Shown: in pieces, positions 1 to 12,580 of the stretch | Position numbering within the stretch: the first letter of the stretch is position 1 | Layout: the number at the start of each line of letters is the position of its first letter | Source of the DNA: Nissolia schottii | Lineage: Eukaryota; Streptophyta; Magnoliopsida; Fabales; Fabaceae | Direction: 5' to 3' | Length of the DNA stretch: 64,000 nucleotides | Assembly (NCBI GenBank): GCA_003254905.1 | Contig: QANU01041584.1 | Location: forward strand, 367,410 to 431,409 | Notes under the pieces: generated by a model | The model's input: the letters and a program-made list of their open reading frames with translations, nothing else | Told to the model about the DNA's origin: nothing | Databases searched by the model: none | Program-made: the position numbers and the translations under genes

Positions 1-2284
1 TTGATGGTCCTTTCACTGCCACTGTCCAAAAACATGAGGTTGTCAAAACTTGTGACCATTTTATCAGCTTCTGTGGATTGAATTGCTTCAGGCATTATGA
101 AATCCACAACTATCACCTTTCCATTTTGTGGCAATGCCTTGTAGCAATTGCTTAGAGCTTTTAAACAATGTTCCTCGGACCAATTGTGCAAGACACCCTG
201 TAAATTGATTGGTCAACACTTTGAAATAAATAGCTATTGTAACACAACTGCAAAACATTAAATAAATTCAGGGTAATTTGTACTTATCTTTCTGAAATTA
301 GGCGAAATTATATAAACACTTAAGTTGGAGACATAAACATGTTTGAAGAAAGAGACAAAAACAAGAGGGAAAAAAAACTTAAAATTGTGTTTGTCTCAAA
401 ATAATATTTAATTTAATTTGTGTCATTTCATAAAGGAAAAAGACTAGAGACATATTACTATTTCATGTTTCCGTCATTTTTATCTTAGGATAAAAATTAA
501 ACTGTTACTTAAGAACCCTAAAGGAGTGAGAATATAATATAATAAACTAAGAGGTTTCATGTGAAATATCGGACAATCTCTAAAAGAGGCCAATGGAATT
601 TTCCCTTAAACATAATGAACAATTTGATATGAACTCTTAGCGTGTTACATTAAATTTTTTGGACTAACCTTCAATAGTATGGCATCACCTTTTGGAACAC
701 TTTCAAACATATCTCCTGCAACATGCTCTATGCCTTCAAAAATAAAATTATAAATCAATATTTAAATATGTTGGCAATATGAATTACTAATACGCATAAA
801 CAAAGTTAGAAAAAGTTAATTATTAAGGTGAACGTAAAAACAATACACCTAATTAAAATAATTTGAGGAAGGTATATATATTATATATGGTAAAGAGATC
901 CTACGTGGATATGTTGGAGCATTTTGAATCACTTGGGGCAGATCAAAATTGATACCCTTTATTGAAGGATACTTGTTGATAATCATATTCAAACTTTGCC
1001 CAACACCACCTCCAACATCTACAAGCACTGACATCCCTTCAAATCCACTATATTTCTCAAGTATCCTCTTCATCTCTATGGTACAAATATTGGCCATTGC
1101 TTTGTTGAAACATCGGTTCCATGCTGGATCTGACTGTATGCCTTCATATATTGGCATTCCATGAGTTTTCATGAACAGGCCTTTGTCACAGTCCAGAAGC
1201 ACCTCCTTAAAATTGAGGCTATAGCAAGAAACATAAACAACTTTGTCAAATAAATTAACACCTTATTACCCAGAATGTTTGTAAAAATGAAAATCTGACA
1301 AACTATAAATAACTAATTAACACCTTATCACCCCAAATCTTTGAAAAATGATAATATAACAAACTAGAAAATATTTGCATATTTAAGTAAATTACAAATA
1401 GTTAACCCCTTTTTGTTTATTTTCAATTTTTATGCAAAAAAAGTTATATTACATTTAACTGATAACTCTAATTAAGGACTGTTATTAACATTTTGAAATT
1501 GACCTTTGGTACTAAATTTTTTTATATCAATTTAGTCCCAATTCTTTGAATTTTGACGTCAATTTCATCTATAAAAGTTGCACTAAATGATGAACTTGAT
1601 GTCAAAATTTAAAACATCAAAATTATAATTAATATCAAAACCTTTTCTCTAAAATGATGTCAATGTCGACATGTTGAGATTAAAAAAAACATATTTACTC
1701 TTAAAATTAAGAGAACTCTACACTTTTCACTTATGATAGTTATATATGTGTGTGTGTATTGTATAAAATCAAATTTCATGTATGAAAACCAAAAATGGCT
1801 TAAAAGATTGAAAGGCATAGAGCCATAGACCATTTAGAAACATAACTTACAAAGCATCTAGTAGTGTTCTATGACTCATAAACTTTGAGAATAAAGCCAC
1901 AGAACCATTAGTCTCATCATCACCAACAAAGTATTTCCCAGCAAGTGATAATCCATAAACTCTTTCAATAATTCCATTTTCACTTGTTCGAGTGAAACAA
2001 TTGAGGATAGAGTGACTAGCAAGCAAGGAAAGCATGCGGTCGAGCCGGCGAGGCAATTCTGGGTGTTGCCGTATTGGAAGCTTGGGAACGATTTCGCCGG
2101 CCGAAACGCCGGCCGGCGCCGCCTTAGCTATGATGCCAAACAAGTTGAGCTCAAGGGCAGCATTCAACACTGCAGTGTAGACCATTGGGCTGAAGCAGAG
2201 TGCCATGGCTGAGAGGGTTGCATTGTCCTCTGCTTGGAGAGGTGAATTGATTGGAAGCCCATTCTCTTCACAATTAGAACCCAT
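1..2284 (-). CDS. COMT-family phenolic O-methyltransferase (3' end beyond window)
   Basis: Four exons can be joined with GT-AG introns and a continuous frame: 1851-2284, 905-1218, 669-733 and 1-197 (partial). This gives about 336 residues against roughly 365 for the family, so the last ~30 residues lie outside the window. The start is the ATG at 2284 (MGSNCEENGL); the frame is open upstream but has no better ATG. Residues ~25-130 look like the plant methyltransferase dimerisation domain. LVDVGGGVGQ at 210-219 is the SAM-binding glycine loop. H275 in GVLHNWSEEHC matches the catalytic base (His269 of alfalfa COMT), and E333 in SGSERT fits the second acidic partner. D303 stands where alfalfa COMT has Glu297. 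Known family role: SAM-dependent cytosolic methylation of phenolic hydroxyls in lignin, flavonoid or isoflavonoid pathways. The exact substrate cannot be told from sequence. No other gene of such a pathway is in the window. Confidence 0.9.
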
Positions 2285-2340
2285 GGTTAAATAATTGGTA
2301 TCTATTATAAGTACCAAGTTAAGTTACTTGAGCACCATAT

Positions 2341-2350
2341 CTATATATAG
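2341..2350 (-). promoter_or_regulatory. TATA box of the O-methyltransferase gene
   Basis: CTATATATAG lies 57 bp upstream of the ATG at 2284 on the minus strand. That spacing fits a TATA element followed by a short 5' leader. The string is its own reverse complement, so direction is assigned from the gene. Confidence 0.55.
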
Positions 2351-2359
2351 AGATTTGGA

Positions 2360-4080
2360 GTACATATCAAAAAAATTAAAACCATTAGTGTTAAGATATA
2401 AAAGTCATTCATTTTGACAGAAAATTCTTGACATTATATCATAATTTTTATGACTAACAGGTCTAGAGCTCGATCTTTGGTGATTTCTATTTTTAAATAC
2501 TAGTGGAGGCAGACACGACTCGCTAATGTCGAACATGCAAATTGTAACTATTTTACCAATTGTAATTGTAAAAGCATAACTTCTTTATTTAAATTGCTTT
2601 TATTGTAGCCATAAAAAAAAATGCTCATATATATTAGAGAGATGTATAATGGTCCAACCAAATGTGATAAAGAGGTGATTGAAACTCTTCAACCCCTTTT
2701 TAGCATTAAAAATTATTCACGTTTTAAGTAAAAAAAAAAACTTTTGTGTGAGAGAATGTGTTAAAATATAAAATTAGGTATTTGCATTCTTGGCAAATAT
2801 TTTTATCATATGAGAAAATTTTTGATTGTTAAGTATATATGAATAGTCAAATGATTCAATTATAAAATAAACATGTAATATTTTAAGTGATTATATGTGG
2901 TCTTTTAATAGCTTTTTATTATTAATTTTTCATTTTTTTTCGATAAATTACCAGCTAAAATAACAATAATTTTGATTCTTTATGTACAGTACAATTAAGA
3001 TTTTGTTTGTCTCACACACATATATTCTTGTCATTTGGAACAATAGATCATGACTATTGTTATAATTCAAGAATTTAAATAAACTCGTAAAGTCGTAACA
3101 AACTCGACTCGTAAATTTATAAGAGTTTATATATATATATATATATAAATGTATTATGTCTAAGAAATATAATTAATAATTAAATATCATATTCATAATT
3201 AATATTAAATATTATTAAATTTATAATAAAACAGAAGAAAGAAATATGGTAAAATTAACCTTAATTAATATTCCTAAAGAATGATCTAGTCTGATTATAA
3301 CTTGTTCAAATGAAAGCAAACGCGCAGTGCCACATTTTAACAAGTCAGCATGTTCTTTTGCTTTTGGCACCATTACCTGAACATCAATTTCCCCTTATTA
3401 CATCAAAACTTTTATGGATAAAAAAAATTAGCATGTAATGTTGTTGCAGCCGGCTTTTTATATAGATTCTTCTTTTTTTTTGCCCCCTTCTTTTCTTCAT
3501 ATTTATAATAATATTGTCTACCTTGTTTCTAGTTCATTTTTTGGCCTTTGGAGTACTTGTAGTTAATTTATCAAAATTGTTCATAACAGTTCATTTATTG
3601 TCATAGCAAATAATGCAATCTCTTTATATGTTTGTTTTAGAATACTAAAATAATAATATAGCAGCACAGTTGGGCCCAAACAGGCCTAGCTTTTTGGTGT
3701 AGACACAAAGAAGAGTGCTTTTTGGATGTGTTTAATTTGGGCCAAGAAGATTGCCAGGCCTGTTTGTCTATTTTGTTGTTTCGATTCATCTGCGTCCTTT
3801 ATTTTCTTTAGTAGTTTTTGTTCTTTTGGGTTAAACAAGTTTTAGCCTTTTAAACAATATTTTATATTTAATTTAGTTTAATTATTATTTAATAAATTTT
3901 TTAGAAAAAGAGAGTTAAAAAGACCTTACTTTTAGAGCTAATTAGAGCTTATCCTAGGTTTTAGACTTGATTAAGTTATTTATCATTTGGAAGGGTAAGT
4001 AGGTTTGACAAATAACCTTATAAATATTGTGTTTCTCCTGACTAACTAATAAAGTGATTACGCATTATATATATTTAGTT
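2360..4080. other. AT-rich intergenic stretch
   Basis: Apart from the exon-like segment at 3260-3376 and a (TA)n run at about 3128-3147, nothing coding or repeat-bounded is visible here. The stretch includes the distal upstream region of the O-methyltransferase gene. Confidence 0.5.
3260..3376 (-). other. orphan exon-like segment, gene unknown
   Basis: On the minus strand, 117 nt (39 whole codons) are open and bounded by a plausible CAG acceptor and a GTTAAT donor, so both sides are phase 0. The translation (VMVPKAKEHADLLKCG..., then ARLLSFEQVIIRLDHSL) has a protein-like composition with charged and hydrophobic residues mixed, unlike the surrounding AT-rich shadows. I do not recognise the protein. 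No neighbouring exon could be found within a kilobase on either side, and the downstream O-methyltransferase has its own TATA box and ATG. It is most likely a captured or left-behind exon of another gene. Confidence 0.3.
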
Positions 4081-5550
4081 CACTACAACAAATTCAGTGT
4101 TTAGCGACAATTTGAAAATTGATGCGCATTCTACAATTTTAAAACCCTTTAATAGCAATTTTTCGAAACCGCCAGAAGAATCATCGTTGGTTGTTTCATG
4201 ATTAGCAGCAGTCTGTAGTAGCGGTTGTTTTTGCGGCAATTTTAGTTTAACGGCGGTTCAAAACCACAAAAAACCATAGGTAGGGAAGCATTTAACACCT
4301 ATTTAGTGGCTGTTTGAAACTGCGACCAAGTTTTTCTTTTACTTTTTTGTCTCATGATAATTATCAACTAGCTATTTGTCTTTGACTTGACTATCTTACA
4401 CCAAACTATCAATAATTTTACCCAAAAGAAATTATATTAATTTTAGAGTGTTTAATTGTATCATAAATTTTTTTTAAGAAATTCAATATACAAAGAAGCA
4501 TCCATACTCTTGATGGTTAGCATTGTAAGCCAACCTTGTATCTTAGTTTGGATTACACGACCAATAGATCCAATTAAAGACATTTCATTGAATCGACGTG
4601 CTATATGGCTAAATACTTGAGTAGAACAGGGACAGAAATCCATATTGCGAACTTAGCTGGAGTGCTTTTTCCCCAAAACTCGAGCAAGTAGATCATTGTT
4701 TGAAATTTCCTTGGAGAATTCATCTTCATAGTCAATATTCATAATTCATTCCTACATACATGAGATTTTAGCCATAAATAATAATAATGAACTATAATTT
4801 TACCCAAAAGAAATTATATTAATTTTAAATAAACTACACATAAGTGTTTAATTGTATCATAAAAAATATTTAAGAAATTCGATATGTAAAAAAGCATCCA
4901 CACTCTTGATGGTTAGCATTGTAAATTAACCTTGAGCAAATATTTAAAGACATTCATTACATAGTCCAATAAACATCCATAGTAAACATCTAAAACTAAA
5001 CACATAAGCAAGTAGTCTTTTTTTTTAATAGATCACTTTCCACTTGGATTTGAATGATGGCGTTAAGCACCATGGTTGACCTCACTTTTGTTAATTGGAG
5101 CCTACATATAAAAGAATTGTTTACATCTGTTACTATCATATAAAATAATTTCTTAGAACACAAAACGCAAAACAATCTAATATAATTTTAAAATTTAAAA
5201 GCACATCATTGAATTAACCATAACAACTAAGTCAAGAGGCAAATTGCTTTCATCACTCGTTCTAGTGAGTGCCTTTTCAATCTCTCAACTTCTATCATTG
5301 TATGAAGATTTTGCCTCTCTAATATCTCAGCTTCTACTTGAGCGTCTAATATTTGAGTAGAACAACATCTGAAATCCAACCGCAAACTCAACTGAAGTGC
5401 TCATTCCCCCAAAATTCGAGCAAGTAAATCATTATTTGAAACTTCCTTGAAAGATTGATCTTCATACTTAATATTCATAATTTGTTCCTACATACGTTAG
5501 GTTTTAGCCATAAATAATAATAATAATAATGAACTATGACCTAAACTATA
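4081..5550 (+). mobile_element. CACTA-like element remnant with internal duplications
   Basis: Position 4081 starts CACTACAACAAATTC, the style of a CACTA (En/Spm) terminus. It is followed to about 4340 by subterminal motifs of the GCGGTTT / AAACCGC type in both orientations. Behind it are two direct duplications. Copy A is 4404-4537 and about 4788-4935 (shared text around CATCCA.ACTCTTGATGG). Copy B is 4619-4795 and 5354-5535 (shared text around CGAGCAAGTA.ATCATT). No matching TAGTG end was found to the right, so the element is probably truncated and no transposase reading frame was recognised. Confidence 0.45.
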
Positions 5551-5559
5551 GCTAAAAGA

Positions 5560-7290
5560 ATTATTCATTCATAATAAGTGCTGTGTGTAAAGAATAGGTG
5601 GTTATACATCATAACAGTAGTTAGCAAAGAGAACGGTATTCAAAGTACAACATGAAAAAAAAAAAACAATAATGATATTCGTACGTTAATTTTAGATATA
5701 CCGTTTTATATTAAAAACTATAGATATATCATTGTTTATACTTGAAAAATCATGTATTAATGACTGAAATTTTTTTTAAGGCGAAGTTTTGCATCTACTA
5801 TTGATTTTTTTATCATAATTTTTTAGTAAAATAATTGAAGTCCTCAATCATATATCATTTCCCTCACATTCACCGGGATATATGATTCTGTATGCGTAAA
5901 AATAATTAACGCATATAAGTTAATAAAAAAAGAATAACGTATATAAAATTATTATAAGAATACCATGCTTGATGGAGGGGAAAAAAACATGAACAGTAAT
6001 CTGAAAGCTAGTACTCCACAGTCCACATTAGGCACTGATCATGTCACTTGTGAATTGTGATGCCTTTAGGCTTTAGCCATGACATGCTTGAGAAGTGGTG
6101 AGAAAATATCATACACAACCGTCTTGAATTAGATTTGTGTTATACGTATTTATTTTTTTACGAGATATCGTATTAATTTACATCTCATTTATCATTTAAT
6201 ATAATTTCAATAAGACATTCTCTAATGAAATCTCGTGAAATAAGGAATATAACGTGAATAAGCATAACATGAGTATTCATAACATTTTTGGTGGAGGCAG
6301 TAACACATTACAAATGACAATAACTAATAATGGGCAAAGCAAATGGTCTCTGTCTCTCTCTTCGCTTCACTTCACTTCACTGTGTGTCCACAAACAGAGG
6401 GAGGGCAGAGGGCATGCACCCACCACCCCTGACTCTTTGGGGGGCCATCTTTGCCAGTTTTCCTGTCCATATGTTACTGCATGAACGAGCAATCTCACAT
6501 TCAATGAAAATATCTTTTTCTTATCTTCAGGATAGAGAAAAATATAGAGGTCTTTTTCTATTTATCTTTTAGTTAATTTTGATACATTATTATTATTAGT
6601 GTAGGTGGTTTTATATGTCCTTCAATTATAAGCAATTGCATATGAAATAGAGGGAAAACAATAATATCAGTAGTTGAGCTACAGTTCATTGACTTCTGAA
6701 TACATAATATTGAGGCACAAATATTTAATTGAATATAGTGGAAAACCAAAATCAAACAAAATTGAAAGAAACAATTATCATGAAATAATCCCCTCATAGG
6801 AGGCAAGAGCTCAAATTGCATAGAAAAAAAGGCTAGATTCCAATTATTTTTTGTGCTGTCGTTTCCTGATCAGAGAAAGATCCATGCACCCGAGGACAAT
6901 GAGAAGGACGAAACCAAAATTGAAATAAGAAGATTTGGCAGAGTAATCAATCACATTTTCATTATATAAATTATAAAGAGAGAAATATAGGCCTCCCTGA
7001 ATGAAACATGGCTCATCTATAGGAGACACATCCAGTATTCTCTCGTTAAACACCACAAGACACATTCACAAAGGTTTTCGAACTTAATTGGTCCCCCTAT
7101 ATGGTCCTATTATTACTGAAAGAAAAAATATGACATCTTGATTTGGAGTTTCAACCATGTTGCAAAGACAAATATGACAAACATTTATTTATGGGACCAT
7201 TTCTTGGTACAATGCATATGGAGCATGTTTGTGCTTGTGAGTGGGGACCTTCCCACATTAACTACATAAAAAAAAAACAGAGTATCACTA
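5560..7290. other. intergenic, no gene recognised
   Basis: Open frames at 6254-6572 and 6573-7065 are short and overlap each other or run antisense, and they match no family I know. A CT/CA-rich and then G-rich patch at 6340-6480 is less AT-rich than its surroundings but contains no recognisable exon or RNA fold. Confidence 0.45.
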
Positions 7291-7759
7291 GACAAATTTC
7301 GTAATAGAAGCCTGGTAGGAAATTAGAGGGCAAGTAGATTAGTTATACAAATATTGGGCTTAAAACAAATAAGTTAGTTTTCTGTCATGGCCGGCCCTAG
7401 TTATGTTAGTAATGGGGACGGTCCACAAATGGGAATTAATGAGCAGGTCCATAGCAGTACATTGAGGATTAAGAATAAACACTTATGACAAAATGTATAT
7501 TAGGAGAGGGCGGTTTAGTAATTCTGCAAGATTAATGAGGAAAGATGGGGGAATTAGATGAAGGGGGATTTAGGGTTGGGTAGAAGGTACCACACAGGGT
7601 CATTCAGAAGATTAGATTGAAACAATTTGGGAGAGTAGGTGGTCTCTCGGAGTGTTACCACCATTGTTACAAATCCATATTTTTGTTTACTTCAATAAAA
7701 TTGTTATTATTTAGGTATTATTCTCTTGATTATTATTTAATGCCACTACAATTGGAGAT

Positions 7760-9356
7760 TCTACATTGATTATAGGACCTTGAATAAGGTTACCATGGCT
7801 GACAAATTCCCTATTTCGATTATTGATGAGATACTGGATGAGATTGGGAAGACGAAGGTATTTACCATGTTAGAGATGCATCAAATTTGGATGAAGGAGT
7901 GGGATATTTCAAAAACATCTTTCGGAACACATGAGGGTCATTATGAGTTCATGATAATGCCTTTTGGGTTGACAAATGCTTCAGCTACCTTCCAGGCCCT
8001 TATGAACACGGTGTTGAGGCCATATTTGTATTGATTGGTGTTTTTTTTTTTCGACGATATTCATGTTTACAATCCCATGCACACTACGAACATTTTTGGA
8101 AGTTGGTTGGTCTATTACAATGGCAAGAGCTATATGTGAATAAAATGAAATGTTGTTTTGCACAATCTTTGTTGAGGTCCTTGGGGCATACCATCTCTGG
8201 GAATGGCAGGAAGCAGATCTGACCAAACTCAAATATATAGTGGATTGGCTAGTTCCGACTGATATTAATTAAGGGATTGAGAGGATTCATGGAATTGACA
8301 AGGGTATAAAATTATGGGAAGATCACTTGGCCACTAATTGAGTTTCTTAATAAAGACTGTTTTGTATGGGAAAAGTCACTCATTTGGAGTTCGAACAGTT
8401 GAGAGCCACTACGACCACAATTCTAGTTTTGCAGTCTCTTTGTTTGAGAAAACTTTTGTGGTAAAGATATATGTGTTTCGAAAAGGAGTTAAGGTAATTC
8501 TAATGCAAGAAGGCAGACTAATTGCTTATATGAAGCAGGTGTTGTCTGAAAGAGTCCAACCAAAGTCAGCATATGAGAGACAACTTATGGATATCGTGAT
8601 GGACATTCAAAATTGGGGGCGCTACCTTTTGGGTTAGCATGTTATTGTCAATGCTAACTAGAAAAATATGAATTTCCTATTAGACCAACCGATTGTGGAA
8701 GAAGACCGACAGAAGTATATGGCGAAGTTATTAGGCTTCGATTTTAAGATCGGGTACAAGGATGAAACTAAGAACTGAGTAGCTAACACATTATCCAGGA
8801 AGTTGCAATATTCATATATTTTGACTGTGATTTTCTGTGATTGAGCTAATCTAAAAACTAAGGTACAGGCTGAAGAATGATTGAGAGGGATTATACTGCA
8901 TCTAGTGCAGAGGAATGACAAGCATCCTGGGTTTGAACTAGGACAAGGTAGGCTCTTCTACAAGGGAAGATTAGTGGTTTCCAAACTCTCCACTAAAATT
9001 ATTAATATCTTGCAAGAGTTCCATGCTTAAGCTTTAGGGGGTATGCAAGATTCCTTAAGACTTGCAAGAGGGTATATGGAATTCTACTAGAAAGAGGAAG
9101 AACATTTTGGATTTCATTTTGGGTTGCAATGTGTGTCAAAAGAATAAATACGACACTATCAATTGTCGAGTTGTTACAATCACTTCCCCTTTTGGAGGAA
9201 ATATGGAATGATGTGACGATGGATTTCATCGAGGATCTACCCAAGGCTAAGGGATTTGACTCTACTCTAATAGTGTTGGATCGTTTGACTAAGTATGTCC
9301 ACTTCATTTTCCCAGATCCAACCATATACTTACAAGGAAGTGGTCGCCACCATTAA
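7760..9356 (+). mobile_element. Ty3/gypsy LTR-retrotransposon pol fossil (broken)
   Basis: Fragments of a gypsy-type pol follow each other in the usual order. Reverse transcriptase spans about 7760-8230 (DYRTLNKVT and [17 protein letters not shown] are typical). An RNase H-like part lies at about 8340-8640 (SAYERQLMDIV). Integrase-region pieces lie at about 8900-9350 (WNDVTMDFIEDLPKAKG and VLDRLTKYVHF). The element is a fossil with several interruptions and no gag recognised. Sequence at 7300-7755 may be part of its LTR or leader, but I could not pair it with a second copy. It is probably old, given the heavy decay. Confidence 0.85.
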
Positions 9357-9440
9357 TTTTTTTATTCGTAACTCATTTTCTTTTATTTATTACAACCACC
9401 ATTAGTATTATAGGTCAATATTTTGAATAAAATAAATATT

Positions 9441-9921
9441 GAGTTAAATAAGTTTTTGACCCTTAATAAATTTCGAATTTTGGTTTTTGTCCTTAATAAA
9501 ATTTTTCTTTAGATTGCACCCTTGATAATTTTTTTTGTTTGGATTTCATCTTTCATTTGGGGCGTTAACTGCTAATGTGGTAGTTAACTTTGTCATGTCA
9601 ACATGTCCACTTGGAGGGGGTTATGCTGACGTGGTCAAGTTAACTATCACGTTCGCATTTAGGGATGAAAACCAAAATAAAATTTTTATTATAGTCATTA
9701 ACTGTTAATGTGGTAGTTAACTTGGCCATGTCAGCATAACCCCTCCATGTAGACATGCTGACATGGCCAAGTTAACTGTTACCTCAGCAGTTAATGGCCC
9801 TAAAATGGACAACAAAGATAAAATCCAAACAATAAAATTGATCAAGGATGCAATCCTTCTTTTTATTAAGTACAAAATTCAAAATTTAAAATTTATTAAG
9901 GAACAAAAACTTATTTAACCC
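9441..9921. mobile_element. fold-back Mutator-type MITE, 481 bp
   Basis: The whole unit is close to a palindrome: each arm is about 230 bp and begins GAGTTAAATAAGTTTTTG on the left or the complement of GGGTTAAATAAGTTTTTG on the right. The flanks are ATAAATATT (9432-9440) and AAAAATATT (9922-9930), a 9-bp duplication with one mismatch, which fits Mutator-like insertion. Within the arms are further hairpins around GTTAACT...AGTTAAC, with GTGGTCAAGTTAAC and TTGGCCATGTCAGC blocks. It has no coding capacity. A single arm of the same family (AGTCCCT..ATAAATTTT type) lies at 19425-19497. Confidence 0.75.
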
Positions 9922-10108
9922 AAAAATATTTTACATATTACTTTTTTATTGTTATCTTTTTATATGACCCAATCGATGCTAGAAATATATGTAATCCATT
10001 TTTCTAGCAAGCACACACTTGGAATGAATAATAACTTTAAATACTCTATTCTTCATAATTACAAAAATTAAGCAATGTCTCTTGAATACAATTTTTAAAA
10101 GAAATGTG

Positions 10109-10362
10109 CAATTTAATTTTAGCATTTTTATTTTAACATCAATTTAGTCCTAAAAAAAATATTTTGACATCAATTTTGTTCTAACATTTTTAATATGACA
10201 TACATCAATTTAGCTTGGTAATTATGTGAACAGAATCAATTAAATTTGATGGTATGAGATGACTCTAATTTTAAAATGTTAAGACTAAATTAATGTCAAA
10301 TTTTTTAATAACCAAATTAATTTCAAAATGAGAATGTTAAAGATCAAATTGATTATTTACTC
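10109..10362. mobile_element. inverted-repeat MITE-like element
   Basis: The left half (TTTAGCATTTTTATTTTAACATC and on, with ATCAATTTAGTCCT) pairs at roughly three quarters identity with the reverse complement of the right half (TTTAACATTCTCATTTTGA and on, with TTAATTTAGTCTTAAC). No clear target duplication was found, so the ends are approximate. A piece of similar style lies at 1490-1670. Confidence 0.45.
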
Positions 10363-10585
10363 AAAATATATTATAAAAATTGTACATATAATCCTCAATT
10401 CATGCATGTTAACATCCGATTACAATAACATAATCATATATATATATAAACAAGAAATATATGTGTGGGTGTGAAACCACCCATGCATTTATTTAGATTT
10501 TCTTATCTATAAATGGGTCCAGCAAATTTTATTATCCATAATATGTCTCGGAGAAAAAATTTACAAGTGTATGGTTCTAGGTCTT

Positions 10586-10775
10586 AAATCGCCACCCTTA
10601 TGTCGATTTCAAACTCCAGAATTTTTATTTTTTTAAAAAAAAAGTCTGAAAGCGCCACCCCCTATGATGATTTCAGACCCCAGATTTTTTTTAAATGGTT
10701 TGAAATCGCCACCCCTATGGCGATTTTAGATCCAGATTTTTTTTTTTAAAAAAAGATCTGAAATCGCCGTAATTT
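10586..10775. repeat. palindrome cluster (GAAATCGCC family), locus 1
   Basis: Three hairpins and a fourth half-unit follow each other at ~50-bp spacing. Examples are the unit from GTCTGAA at 10644 to TTCAGAC at 10678 and TGAAATCGCCACC...GGCGATTTTAG at about 10698-10728. Runs of T and A separate them. The set is homologous in design to loci at 22.1 and 25.0 kb. Confidence 0.7.
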
Positions 10776-10799
10776 TAGATCCAGACTCATACAATTATA

Positions 10800-12580
10800 A
10801 ATTTGTGTTCTGACTCATATTTTGGAAAACAGGTTATATTGTATCCATACATAAGTTAAAACCCCCCTTTATTTTGTCTTGAACTGTCTTTTTCATCTCT
10901 AATTGAGTAATTCGGACAATGTTACATATAATTTGGATTGTGTTCCATTCCATGCAGATTAAAATAACTATACTCCCAACATCACTTTGGACCTATATTT
11001 CCACCTTTGCCGGCACTTTTTATTCCTTGTTGTCGTCCTATATATGTGAACATGGTCAAGAATCAAAGATTGCAATCGAGCACCACACGTGGGACACACA
11101 CGTGCGAAAGCAAAGCACTTATTTGATCATCAAACAATATTTTTTGATTGTTCAAGAGGCTTACTGCTTTCAAATCATCAAAATGAGTATACCTCTCCTA
11201 ATAAACCTTTTTTTCTATTTCGTAGACACCATCAATAATTGAACCCTTATAAAATGTTTAAGAAACTCAATTATCTATCAACTGTGTTGTTAAAATGAAC
11301 TATATATTTGTCTTAAGTCCCCCAAAGGCATAAGAAACTCTTTGTATTATGATTCTGAAACGTTATGTTAGATGTGTTTTAAATTACATAACAAATGACA
11401 TTTTAATTGGTGAATTTTTTTAAAGTAAAAACTTAAATGTCATTCATTATATAGTTTAAAACATATCTAATATAGGACTATAGGAAAAAAAATCTCCTAA
11501 AGCATTCTATGTCAAGACATGAAATCACTTTTACTTAACAAAATGTCACTTTGGGACTTGGATTTGTCAAGAGGAATGAGGAAAAAAAAAAACAAAAGTT
11601 ACATTAAATTTTAACCACAAAACATTTTTGCTTTAAGAAGATTAGAAATGTCCCCAACTAATTATTACAATTAAACTTTAGAGCAAGAATATCTGCTACA
11701 ACCTCCCTTTTCTTTTTGAGAGACTAATTGGAGTGAAGTGGTGTTTGTTGCCTTTGAAGAATGATGTGATCAAAAGATAAGAAAAAGGGATTTAATGCAA
11801 TGATGGTGTCATCTAAGATTGAGGGAACACATAGGCTACAAAATGAGATGATGTGATCAAAGGTGAAGCCTCTTTTGCATTATTGGGAAACATGAGCCAG
11901 TGTTTTTGTATTTAGATGCGCCTAGAATAGTTGCAACTCAAAAAAAGGCAAATTCAATAAATAAAATTATCGCATGATTACGGAGAACTCAAATAAATTA
12001 GGTTTATCAAATTACATGATCACAAAATATTGTTATTTATCAAATAATAAAAGTGACATTTTAATTTGATTCGATAACATTTTTATTTAAAATATCACTT
12101 TATCATTAAGCAAAACATAATTTACTTAAAGTTCAACCGTCTTACAATAATTTCTCATTCAAATAATGAAAGGGCCACCACCATCATTTCACAGCCTTGA
12201 TCATTGGTCAATTGCAACTTAATAACTTTCCCTCCAATTTGCACATATCTACATCCTAATACAGAGGCAAAAGGCTATGCTTCGAAAGAAGGGAAAAAAA
12301 AAAAGAGGTCCCGTTCCATTAAGGATACATAAAAGATGACATATAATTCAACTGGCCCCACCAACCATTAACTAATCCCTCAAAATACATATTCTTCTAA
12401 AATGTTACTCCAAAAAAACAAATAAAAACAAAGCATCTTTTTCTCTCCCCTCCTTCAACAATTTCATGTCCCTTTTTTTCTTCCCTCCCTTTCCCTTTCC
12501 CTTTCACATGCATGACAACTTTGACATGTGACAAATAAAAATCCAAAAAAAAAAAAAAACCCCCCCACTTCTTCTTACGC
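10800..12580. other. intergenic region downstream of the AINTEGUMENTA gene
   Basis: No gene is visible. The stretch should contain the 3' UTR and polyadenylation region of the minus-strand gene ending at 12581. The CT-rich tract at 12430-12510 and the A/C runs at 12545-12570 would be transcribed just after its stop codon. Confidence 0.5.

Noticed and set aside
6340-6480. Possible microRNA precursor in a GC-richer patch
   Set aside because: I could not pair the arms into a stable stem or match a known mature microRNA.
6573-7065. Two minus-strand open frames of 73-82 codons, the second with a hydrophobic stretch
   Set aside because: Composition follows the local AT bias, no splice partners or motifs were found, and both are near the length expected by chance.
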